DNA of 9,626 bases from Syntrophaceae bacterium UBA2192. Lineage in GTDB: Bacteria > Desulfobacterota > Syntrophia > Syntrophales > UBA2192. Of this stretch, positions 1 through 6,004 are shown piece after piece (position 1 is the stretch's first letter; each line of letters begins with the position of its first letter). Where the stretch lies: positions 7,711-17,336 of the forward strand of contig DCVI01000065.1 in NCBI GenBank assembly GCA_002327315.1. The letters are read 5' to 3'. Both the position numbers and the translations under genes were made by a program. Below the pieces are notes generated by a model, which worked only from the letters and a program-made list of their open reading frames with translations, did no database searches and had not been told where the DNA came from.

Positions 1-24
1 GTTCGAATCCCCTCATCTCCACCA
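1..24 (+). tRNA. 3' end of a tRNA-Ala or tmRNA (5' part outside window)
   Basis: The first 24 bases read as the last base of a T-stem, a TTCGAAT T-loop, the 3' T-stem strand CCCCT, the 3' acceptor strand CATCTCC, discriminator A and an encoded CCA (22-24). The 3' acceptor strand has T at position 70. If the missing 5' strand has G at position 3, that gives the G3-U70 pair which marks alanine acceptors, found in both tRNA-Ala and the tRNA-like end of tmRNA. The visible part cannot decide between the two. A run of seven T (27-33) follows almost directly and may help terminate the transcript. Confidence 0.8.
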
Positions 25-77
25 TCTTTTTTTGTGTCTGCGACGGCTGCCCGTTAACGGTTCACACCTTAGACAAG

Positions 78-680
78 ATGCGGTCCCCAATGAATCGAGA
101 GGCCACCATAGATAGAAAAACAAAGGAGACCGACATCCTGCTGCGTCTGAATCTGGATGGCGGCGCCCCTTCCCGTGTGGATACGGGAATCCCCTTTATG
201 GACCACATGCTGGACCTGATGTCGGCCCACGGCTTTCTGGAAATGGAGCTTAAGGCCAGGGGAGACAGGGAAATCGACGACCACCACACCATGGAAGATC
301 TGGGGATCGCCTTCGGTATGGCCCTCAAAAAATCATTGGGCGACATGCGAGGGATTCGGCGCTATGGCGAAGCAACCATTCCCATGGATGACGCGCTGGT
401 CAGGGTGGTCATCGATATTTCGAACCGGCCCCTGCTGGTCTATCGGGTACCCCTCCAAAAGACCACCACCGGAACATTCGACACCGGTCTCATCAAGGAA
501 TTTTTTCGTGCTCTGGCAACTCATGCAGGGATGACCCTTCATATTGATCTCCTCTCAGGGGATGAGCCCCACCATGTTTCCGAGGCCATCTTCAAGGCCT
601 TCGGCAGGGCACTCGACCAGGCCACCGAGATCGAACCCCGCTTGAAAGGAAATCTCCCTTCTACAAAAGGCGTTCTGTAG
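78..680 (+). CDS. hisB: Imidazoleglycerol-phosphate dehydratase HisB
   Basis: This cytoplasmic enzyme dehydrates imidazole glycerol phosphate to imidazole acetol phosphate in histidine biosynthesis. The 200-residue product has the usual length of the stand-alone bacterial enzyme and lacks the phosphatase domain fused in E. coli HisB. Visible family motifs are GIPFMDHML (37-45), DHHTMEDLGI (68-77), the second His/Glu cluster HHVSEA (165-170) and the near-invariant C-terminus STKGVL. The two His/Glu clusters supply the manganese ligands in known structures. The start is uncertain: ATG at 78 or the in-frame ATG at 90 (195 residues); neither has a good ribosome binding site. The next gene begins about 15 bp after the stop, so they are probably co-transcribed. 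No clear promoter is visible in the short gap after the upstream RNA gene. Confidence 0.96.
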   Translation: MRSPMNREATIDRKTKETDILLRLNLDGGAPSRVDTGIPFMDHMLDLMSAHGFLEMELKARGDREIDDHHTMEDLGIAFGMALKKSLGDMRGIRRYGEATIPMDDALVRVVIDISNRPLLVYRVPLQKTTTGTFDTGLIKEFFRALATHAGMTLHIDLLSGDEPHHVSEAIFKAFGRALDQATEIEPRLKGNLPSTKGVL

Positions 681-694
681 TGAAAGGAAGGGCC

Positions 695-1423
695 ATGGCC
701 CCATTTGTTCGCGTCACCTGCTCACGATGTGGATGGTGTCTCCTCACGATGTTAACGCTCTGGTTCCTCGCCGGTTGCCACAGCGACAGGCGGTCGCTCG
801 CCTCTCAACAGACGCCCCTCAAGCCGACCATACAAACCCTGGTTGTTGTCGGATTCCATGCCGCCAAGACCCGTGGAGAAGAACCCGAGCTGGTGCGAAA
901 TCCCATCACAGGTACCTCTTTTATGTCCTGGCCGATTCTCGAAGAGGTGGTCGGCTGGTTGAACGATCGGCTTTTTGACATGCTGGTCCAGGGCAATGGA
1001 CGGAATCTTATTCCACCAGGGCAGGCTCGAGGGGTGGTCGAAAGCATCATGGTCTCAGACGCCCAGTTAGGAGTCCATCCCCTTGAAATGATAAAGCAAG
1101 TTGGCAAAGCCTTTGAGGCGGACGCTGTACTGACCGGGCAGGTATACCGCTGGCAGGACCGCATGGGGACGGATTACGGCGTTGACGCCCCGGCCTCCGT
1201 GGCCTTTGATCTCTCCCTTGTGAGGCCTTCAGATGGCGCGATCCTCTGGCGCGGGAATTATGACAAGACGCAGAAGTCCTTAATGGAGAACCTCTTTGAC
1301 TACAATACCTATGTCAAAAGCGGCGGCCGATGGCTGACAGTTAAGGAATTGGCGGAGTTCGGTTTGGAGCATCTGCTGACCGAAATGCCCATAGCCTGGG
1401 CCCGAACGCAGGAAAAGGAGTAG
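695..1423 (+). CDS. Predicted outer-membrane lipoprotein of unknown function, between hisB and hisA
   Basis: I do not recognise a named family with confidence. From ATG 695 the protein is 242 residues. It begins with a short basic segment, a hydrophobic stretch (about 14-26) and a lipobox, LAGC, with Cys28 as the predicted lipidation site. Residue +2 is His, not Asp, which favours the outer membrane by the E. coli rule. The mature part has strands such as TLVVVGF and ADAVLTGQV, then SVAFDLSLVRPSDGAILWRG and a GGRWLTVKEL segment near the end; this resembles the alternating pattern of TolB-N/CsgG/LpoB-like periplasmic lipoproteins, which is inference only. ATG 695 was chosen because an AAAGGAAG box (683-690) precedes it; a GTG at 680 overlapping the hisB stop would add five residues. 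It ends 4 bp before hisA, so it probably shares a transcript with the histidine genes. Confidence 0.85.
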   Translation: MAPFVRVTCSRCGWCLLTMLTLWFLAGCHSDRRSLASQQTPLKPTIQTLVVVGFHAAKTRGEEPELVRNPITGTSFMSWPILEEVVGWLNDRLFDMLVQGNGRNLIPPGQARGVVESIMVSDAQLGVHPLEMIKQVGKAFEADAVLTGQVYRWQDRMGTDYGVDAPASVAFDLSLVRPSDGAILWRGNYDKTQKSLMENLFDYNTYVKSGGRWLTVKELAEFGLEHLLTEMPIAWARTQEKE

Positions 1424-1427
1424 AAAT

Positions 1428-2162
1428 TTGCTCGTTATCCCGGCGATCGATCTCAAGGGGAGCCGTTGTGTCAGACTCAGACAGGGCAGAATGTCGGATG
1501 AGACCGTTTTTTCGAATGTTCCCGAAGAAATGGCCATTCGATGGCATCAATGCGGCGCTCGAAGACTCCATATCGTGGACCTGGACGGCGCTGTGAAGGG
1601 AAGGCCGGTCAATACGGAGGTCATCAAACGGATTGTAAAGGCGGTCCCCATACCCGTGGAACTGGGAGGCGGCATCAGGGATATGGCGGTTCTGGACGCC
1701 TACATCGAGCTGGGACTCGACTATGTCATTCTGGGCACGGTGGCCTGCAAGGATCCGGAGTTCGTGCGCCAGGCATGTCGCGTCTATCCCGGACAGATTA
1801 TCCTGGGGATCGATGCGAAAGATGGGTTGGTTGCAGTGGAGGCCTGGACAGAGGCAACCCGACAGGGGCCTATGGAACTTGCCAAGCAGTTTGAAGATGC
1901 GGGCATAGCGGCCGTCATCTATACGGATATCAGCCGAGACGGCATGAGGACCGGCTGCAATGTCGCAGCTACCAGAGAGCTGGCAAGGTCGACGCACATT
2001 CCGGTCATCGCGTCCGGAGGGATTTCCGGACTTGCCGATGTCTTGGAGATAGTGCCCCTGAAAAAGGATGGCGTCATCGGCATGATTACCGGAAGGGCCC
2101 TCTACGATGGGAGTCTGGACCTGGCCGAGGCCATCAGCGTATGCGAGAACCCACAAAAATAA
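1428..2162 (+). CDS. hisA: Phosphoribosylformimino-5-aminoimidazole carboxamide ribotide isomerase HisA
   Basis: HisA is the (beta/alpha)8-barrel isomerase that converts ProFAR to PRFAR, an Amadori rearrangement in histidine biosynthesis. The 244-residue product is full length. Visible motifs are PAIDL with Asp8, the expected catalytic base, ELGGGIRD (78-85) for one phosphate site, GIDAKDG with Asp129 on the opposite half-barrel, YTDISRDGMRTGCN (165-178) and the second phosphate site ASGGIS and GRALYDG. The TDISRDG form separates it from the paralogue HisF. The start is TTG at 1428, supported by AGGAG at 1417-1421 and by alignment of the N-terminus on the first beta strand. The gene follows the lipoprotein gene by 4 bp. 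HisF, its usual downstream neighbour and next pathway enzyme, is not in the window. Confidence 0.96.
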   Translation: MLVIPAIDLKGSRCVRLRQGRMSDETVFSNVPEEMAIRWHQCGARRLHIVDLDGAVKGRPVNTEVIKRIVKAVPIPVELGGGIRDMAVLDAYIELGLDYVILGTVACKDPEFVRQACRVYPGQIILGIDAKDGLVAVEAWTEATRQGPMELAKQFEDAGIAAVIYTDISRDGMRTGCNVAATRELARSTHIPVIASGGISGLADVLEIVPLKKDGVIGMITGRALYDGSLDLAEAISVCENPQK

Positions 2163-2183
2163 TATAAAATCAGTTCTTAAGCG

Positions 2184-2211
2184 TTGACATTTCGATAACC
2201 CGCCATATAAT
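2184..2211 (+). promoter_or_regulatory. Consensus sigma-70 promoter for the yqeY-dnaG-rpoD cluster
   Basis: A perfect -35 hexamer TTGACA (2184-2189) and a perfect -10 hexamer TATAAT (2206-2211) are separated by 16 bp. The expected transcription start is near 2218, which leaves a leader of about 40 nt before yqeY. It lies just after hisA and is the first promoter of the replication/transcription cluster. No operator-like palindrome is obvious over it. Confidence 0.85.
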
Positions 2212-2260
2212 AAAAAGTTTACAATTTTCTGGTCTCAACCCCGTAACCTTGGGCTCAAAG

Positions 2261-2722
2261 ATGTCTCTAAATCAAAAAATTGCCGAAGATCTCAAGGAGG
2301 CCATGAAGGCGAAAGACAGCCTTCGGCTTTCCTGTCTGAGAATGCTCAAGACTGCGATGAAGAATTTGCAGGTAGAAAAAGGGCACGAATTAGTCGACGA
2401 GGAGATCCAATCCGTCATTGCATCCATGATACGGAAGGGGAAAGAGGCTGCACAGGAATTCAAGAACGGTAACCGTGATGACCTGGCTGCCAAGGAAGAA
2501 AAAGAGATCGAGGTCCTGTATGGATACCTGCCGCAGCAATTGACCCCGCAGGAAATTGAAGCGAATGTGCGAGAAATTATCTTTGAACTGTCTGCCATGG
2601 GTCCCAAGGACATGGGAAAGGTGATGAAGGCGGCCATGACCCGGATGGCAGGCCGGGCACAAGGTAAGGAAGTGACTGAAATCGCCAAAAAACTTCTGAC
2701 TGCATCCTCCGCCGGTCAGTAA
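2261..2722 (+). CDS. yqeY: GatB/YqeY domain protein
   Basis: This 153-residue cytoplasmic protein belongs to the YqeY family, which shares its fold with the tail domain of the GatB amidotransferase subunit that contacts tRNA. Its cellular role is not settled. Family features are the N-terminal helix MSLNQKIAEDLKEAMKAKD, the RLSCLRML segment, an IRKGKEAAQEF stretch, LYGYLPQQLT near the middle, and MGKVMKAAMTRMAGRAQGKEV before the last helix. The ATG at 2261 gives the usual family start; an upstream in-frame TTG at 2249 would add four residues. The ribosome binding site is weak. Its place upstream of mutS2 (relic), dnaG and rpoD is the common arrangement in Desulfobacterota, where rpsU often precedes it. 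Here a strong promoter sits in that place and no rpsU can be found. Confidence 0.93.
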   Translation: MSLNQKIAEDLKEAMKAKDSLRLSCLRMLKTAMKNLQVEKGHELVDEEIQSVIASMIRKGKEAAQEFKNGNRDDLAAKEEKEIEVLYGYLPQQLTPQEIEANVREIIFELSAMGPKDMGKVMKAAMTRMAGRAQGKEVTEIAKKLLTASSAGQ

Positions 2723-2750
2723 CCCATAATTTCTTCACGTGTTTTCCATA

Positions 2751-2772
2751 GACCGACGATCTTTTGTTGGTC
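2751..2772 (+). other. Small hairpin in the yqeY-mutS2 gap
   Basis: GACCGAC (2751-2757) can pair with GTTGGTC (2766-2772), with one G-U pair and an 8-base loop. No T-run follows, so it is unlikely to be a standalone intrinsic terminator. It may be a weak attenuator or chance structure. Confidence 0.3.
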
Positions 2773-2824
2773 AGCAATGCAAAACCGATGCGCCCGACAG
2801 GTCGCATCTGCTGATAAAGCCTGC

Positions 2825-3552
2825 ATGATCGAACATACATATCAGGTACTCGGATATCATCGCCTGTTGGAAATCATGTCCCGCTACGCCTCCTGCCCGC
2901 TGGGGCGCTCAGAGTGTCTCTCCCTTACCCCGTCGACTGATATACAGAAGATCACACACGAGCTGGGCCTCGTTTCTGAAACAAGACTTCTTCTCAAGAT
3001 CAGAGGATTTATCCCCTTTGCGGATCTGACAGACCTGAGTCCACTACTGGCGAGATCGAGGGTCAAGGGGGCTCATCTGGAGGAAGAGGAACTTTTGACG
3101 GTGTTGCGGCTTGCCGAATCAGGCCAGGCCGCCAGGCGGTTTCTCCGTTCCGAAAAGTCCCTGTGCCCGGGGCTGTCAAGATATCAGCGGATCTGAGGGA
3201 CCTTCAGCCGGTGGCTAATCCGAAAGGAGTGCATTCCGATACCAGGCCGCGCTCCCTAAACTGGCCCTTCAAGGGAGAGGCTCCATGGAAGTCACCGCCC
3301 GGCGGACTCACATCGGGAGAATTGAATCTGGTCGGATACCGCGTCGATGATGCTATACCTCTTATTGACAGGGCCGTTGACCGTGCATTGCTGGAAGGTA
3401 AGCTGAGCCTCACCATCATTCATGGATACGGAACAGGGCGACTGAGGGGAGCGATTCGGGACCATTTGAAAGGGATGCCGTTTATCAAAACCATTAACAG
3501 CGCCGATCCCAGATTGGGAGGCGATGGCGTCACCGTTGCGGAAATCGGCTAA
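2825..3552 (+). pseudogene. mutS2: mutS2 remnant: N-terminus joined out of frame to the C-terminal Smr domain
   Basis: Two fragments of one MutS2 protein lie side by side in different frames. The first, from ATG 2825 (or 2777) to TGA 3194-3196, matches the MutS2 N-terminus: YQVLGYHRLLEIMSRYA, then PLGRSECLSLTPSTD, GFIPFADLTDLSPLL and RRFLRSEK. The second, open from about 3163 to the stop at 3550-3552, begins in the pre-Smr region (VKISADLRDLQPV) and runs through a complete-looking Smr domain with LNLVG (3322-3336, compare LDLxG), HGYGTG (3421-3438) and GGDGVTV near the end. MutS2 is normally about 780 residues. Roughly 550-600 residues are missing between the parts, including the core/clamp region and the whole ABC-type ATPase with its Walker motifs. 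The junction lies near 3163-3185 and shifts the frame, so no MutS2 activity can remain. The Smr part could be a free-standing ORF, but its only upstream start (GTG 3163) has no good ribosome binding site. An assembly error is possible. Confidence 0.88.
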
Positions 3553-3577
3553 GTCGACCCCCACACCGCGCCAGACC

Positions 3578-3698
3578 AAATGACCGCTGAGCGACAACCG
3601 AATGACCACCGAATGACCATTGAGCGACAACCGAATGACCATCGAGTGACCATCGAATGACAACCGAATGACCACTGAGTGACAACTGAATGACAACC
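3578..3698. repeat. Eleven tandem 11-bp units
   Basis: Eleven consecutive 11-bp units can be read without gap, with a consensus near GARYGACMAYC. Examples are GAATGACCACC (3600-3610), GAGCGACAACC (3589-3599 and 3622-3632), GAATGACCATC (3633-3643) and GAATGACAACC (3655-3665 and 3688-3698). The first unit is AAATGACCGCT. Variation falls mainly at unit positions 3, 4, 8, 10 and 11. The array lies between the mutS2 relic and dnaG. Because 11 is not a multiple of three, all frames cycle through the same 33-bp pattern, which leaves the minus strand open in every frame without implying coding. Confidence 0.92.
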
Positions 3699-3713
3699 AG
3701 CAGCAGGGCACAC

Positions 3714-3762
3714 CGAACACCGAACTCTGAACACTGAACACTGAACACTGGAACCTGAATTT
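3714..3762. repeat. Tandem 7-bp units before dnaG
   Basis: Seven 7-bp steps can be read: CGAACAC, CGAACTC, TGAACAC three times (3728-3748), TGGAACC and TGAATTT. Only the middle part is exact; both edges decay. The array starts 15 bp after the 11-bp array and ends 21 bp before the dnaG start. It is a short-sequence repeat and could vary in copy number. Confidence 0.88.
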
Positions 3763-3783
3763 AAATCACTTTAGGCGCTTACC

Positions 3784-5529
3784 ATGCCCAACACCCTATC
3801 GCCCAAAGAAGAAATAAAGAGGGCGGCTGATATCGTACAGGTCATCGGACAGTACGTTCAGCTCAAAAAGGCCGGTAAGAATTTTATGGGCCTTTGCCCA
3901 TTTCACGCTGAAAAGTCCCCTTCGTTCACGGTCAGTCCGGACAGGCAGATGTTCCACTGTTTTGGATGCAAAAAGGGGGGCGATGTCTTCGACTTCTGGA
4001 TGGCGTATCACGGGGTGCCCTTCCCGGAGGCGCTCAAAGACTTGGCCGATAGATACAACATACCGATCAAGGAGGCATTTTCCTCGGGCGAAGAGAAAGA
4101 GCGGGGTCGAATCCGCGAGACCCTCTTCAAGATCAATGAGATAGCCGCACAATATTTTCAGGAGGCACTGGGTCAGTCAGGCGGGAACCCGGCCGTTGAC
4201 TATCTGAAAAAGAGGGCGCTTTCTCAGGAAATCATATCGGAATTCCGCCTGGGTTACGCCCCCGATGCCTGGGACGGGCTCACGAATTTTTTGAAAAGCC
4301 GCCGGATCGATTCCCAGATGGCTGCTCAGGCGGGCCTGATCATCCCCAAAAAAGGAGGGGGCTATTATGATCGATTCAGGGGACGGGTGATGTTTCCTAT
4401 CTTCAATCTGAAAGGTCAGGTCATCGGTTTCGGCGGAAGGGTCCTCAACGACGCCTTGCCCAAATACCTGAACACGCCCGAAACGCTTCTCTTTCATAAA
4501 GGAGAGTTCCCCTATGGTCTGCACGCCTCCTACAAGGCGATCCGTGAGAGGGGCGTAACAGTGATTGTCGAGGGATACATGGACCTGCTTGCCCTGAGAA
4601 AACATGGCCTTCAGGAGGTCGTGGCCACCCTCGGGACGGCCTTGACCCATGACCATATCCGTAAGATCAAGGGGTATGCCGGGGAGGCAATCGTGGTCTT
4701 TGATTCGGATGAGGCGGGGAGGGTCGCTGCCTTGCGAAGCCTCCCCCTTTTCTTGAACGAAGGCCTCTCCGCGCGTGCGGTGGTCCTTCCCCATGGGCAC
4801 GACCCGGACAGTTTTGTAAACAAAAACGGCCTGCCTCCGTTTCTGGCGCTCCTTGAGAAGGGGGCCCCCCTGTTTGACTTTTTCCTCGATCAGAAACTAA
4901 CAGGAGGGGGCAACAGCATCGAGGGAAAAGTCACTGTCCTAAAAGAAATTCTGCCGATCCTGGCCCAGCTCCAGAACCGCGCACAGAGGTCCCTCTATGC
5001 CGGACGTCTGTCAGAGCGGATCGGGATCAAGGAAGACGTGATTCTATCCGAACTGAAGGCTGCTGCCGCAGGGCTTTCAGAGGGCGGGCTTCAAAAAAAC
5101 CTCAGGGAACGGGGGGCCGCATTTGAGGCAAAACAACGGATCGGAGATGTCCAGTTGCTCAATCTGCTGGTGCATCATCCCATGGCCGTGACCGGACTCG
5201 TGGAAACGGACTGCTGGAAACTCCTGTCAGATGCGACGACATCTCGAATCATTGAAAAAATGTTCGAGAACTATCGGAAAGAAGGGCGGTTTTCCCTTGA
5301 ACGCCTGGAAGAGAGCCTTGAGAACGAGGAGGTCCGTATTCGGTTTAGAGAAGCCCTGGTGGCCGAATCGATCTATTCGGATCAGGAGGTGAAACAGGCG
5401 GTCCGGGAAATCGAGGAAAAGGTCTGCCAGACAAGGCTGACAAACTCAATCAAGGCGGCTGGAGGAGATCCGAAGGCCTTGAACCGCGTTCTGCTGGAAC
5501 TGAAAGAACGGGATGCTCGAAGCCACTGA
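3784..5529 (+). CDS. dnaG: DNA primase DnaG
   Basis: DnaG makes the RNA primers for Okazaki fragments and works with the replicative helicase DnaB. At 581 residues it is full length. The N-terminal CHC2 zinc-binding domain shows Cys38, His41, Cys59 and Cys62 in CPFHAEKSPSFTV and FHCFGCKKGG. The RNA polymerase domain includes YLKKRALSQEII and FGGRVLND. The TOPRIM core has VIVEGYMD with Glu263 and VVFDSDEAG with Asp307 and Asp309, the metal-binding acidic residues. The C-terminal 130 or so residues are helix-rich, as expected for the DnaB-interacting domain. The start at ATG 3784 matches the usual N-terminus (LSPKEEIKRAADIVQVIGQY); the ribosome binding site is poor. Upstream lies a repeat-rich 231-bp gap, and downstream about 475 bp separate it from rpoD, so whether the two are co-transcribed is uncertain. 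Confidence 0.98.
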   Translation: MPNTLSPKEEIKRAADIVQVIGQYVQLKKAGKNFMGLCPFHAEKSPSFTVSPDRQMFHCFGCKKGGDVFDFWMAYHGVPFPEALKDLADRYNIPIKEAFSSGEEKERGRIRETLFKINEIAAQYFQEALGQSGGNPAVDYLKKRALSQEIISEFRLGYAPDAWDGLTNFLKSRRIDSQMAAQAGLIIPKKGGGYYDRFRGRVMFPIFNLKGQVIGFGGRVLNDALPKYLNTPETLLFHKGEFPYGLHASYKAIRERGVTVIVEGYMDLLALRKHGLQEVVATLGTALTHDHIRKIKGYAGEAIVVFDSDEAGRVAALRSLPLFLNEGLSARAVVLPHGHDPDSFVNKNGLPPFLALLEKGAPLFDFFLDQKLTGGGNSIEGKVTVLKEILPILAQLQNRAQRSLYAGRLSERIGIKEDVILSELKAAAAGLSEGGLQKNLRERGAAFEAKQRIGDVQLLNLLVHHPMAVTGLVETDCWKLLSDATTSRIIEKMFENYRKEGRFSLERLEESLENEEVRIRFREALVAESIYSDQEVKQAVREIEEKVCQTRLTNSIKAAGGDPKALNRVLLELKERDARSH

Positions 5530-5673
5530 TATGGGATTTCGGATTGTTGTATCAGCCTTCTGATAAAAGCGATGACAACGGACCTTTTTCAAACACCTGA
5601 TATCGATTGTTGATGTGTGAGTGCCGATTGAATAGCGACTTGAAAATAAGTGGATGCGAAGCCGGAACCCCAA

Positions 5674-5732
5674 CATCTTTTTCGCGAGGCCTGTAGCAGG
5701 GCCGTCGTCCAGGTCTCGGTTTCAAAAAGATG
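5674..5732. other. Two-tier stem-loop, candidate structured RNA
   Basis: The outer arms CATCTTTTT (5674-5682) and AAAAAGATG (5724-5732) pair perfectly over 9 bp. Inside, CGAGGCCTG (5685-5693) pairs with CAGGTCTCG (5710-5718) over 9 bp with a single G-U pair if transcribed from the + strand (A-C mismatch on the other strand). The arms are joined by a 2/5-base internal loop and the apical loop is 16 bases. The single G-U pair slightly favours + strand transcription. No T-run follows on either strand right after the stem, so a simple terminator is unlikely. Confidence 0.55.
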
Positions 5733-5874
5733 CAGATCGACGAAGCCCTCTTGATGGCTTGGAATCCTCCTTTCAGACCAAGACGCATCGTGGTGGATGA
5801 GATGGGCCTGCAGAGGCGATGGTCGAGGTCTCATTTATAGGGGTTGGTTTCAACCATAAGGCGACGCCAGGTAG

Positions 5875-5910
5875 TTGAAAAGTGACCGAATACGTCTTAA
5901 TGTTTTAAAT
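5875..5910 (+). promoter_or_regulatory. Weak candidate promoter region for rpoD
   Basis: Two partial sigma-70 matches overlap. TTGAAA (5875-5880) lies 17 bp from TAATGT (5898-5903), and GTGACC (5882-5887) lies 17 bp from TTAAAT (5905-5910). Each is imperfect, but the region is AT-rich, sits about 100 bp upstream of rpoD and follows a long gap after dnaG, so a separate rpoD promoter here is plausible. Confidence 0.3.
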
Positions 5911-6004
5911 CTTAACTGCGACCAAGGGGGTTTCGTTCAGAGACGCCTTACGGGTACGATTGAATGTTCACTGTCCCGGTTTATTCGGGCTCGGAGGTAC
6001 ACTA

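Larger units (their letters stand above)
5530..6004. other. 475-bp gap between dnaG and rpoD, no convincing gene
   Basis: No forward gene fits here. Two overlapping minus-strand ORFs of about 80 codons (5552-5788 and 5589-5834) occupy different frames and show no family I recognise. Visible structure includes TATCAG-CCTT-CTGATA (5550-5565), the large stem-loop at 5674-5732, a hairpin AAGCC/GGCTT (5743-5760), and GGTTG-GTTT-CAACC (5842-5855). The last 100 bp are AT-richer and probably hold the rpoD promoter and leader, with GGAGG at 5993-5997. The central part may be a noncoding RNA, a dispersed repeat or a decayed insertion. Confidence 0.6.

Noticed and set aside
1341..2156. Long minus-strand ORF (271 codons) antisense to hisA
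   Set aside because: It mirrors the hisA reading frame, has no recognisable domain, and hisA has all its motifs in the other direction.
3578..3698. Possible CRISPR array
   Set aside because: Units are 11 bp and directly adjacent with no spacers; no cas genes are present.
3292..3741. Minus-strand ORF with a repeating Ser-Val-Val/Leu-Ser pattern
   Set aside because: The pattern is the 11-bp tandem array translated with a 33-bp cycle; all three minus frames are open there, so openness is not evidence of coding.
5550..5565. Hairpin TATCAG/CTGATA as the dnaG terminator
   Set aside because: Only 6 bp, AT-rich and followed by an A-run on the + strand and no T-run on the other strand.
5552..5834. 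Two minus-strand ORFs between dnaG and rpoD as real genes
   Set aside because: They overlap in different frames, lack recognised domains and overlap a strong stem-loop; kept only as a finding about the spacer.
5960..6004. TTG at 5960 as the rpoD start
   Set aside because: No ribosome binding site, and the extra 15 residues do not look like sigma region 1.1; ATG 6005 has GGAGG at a good distance.
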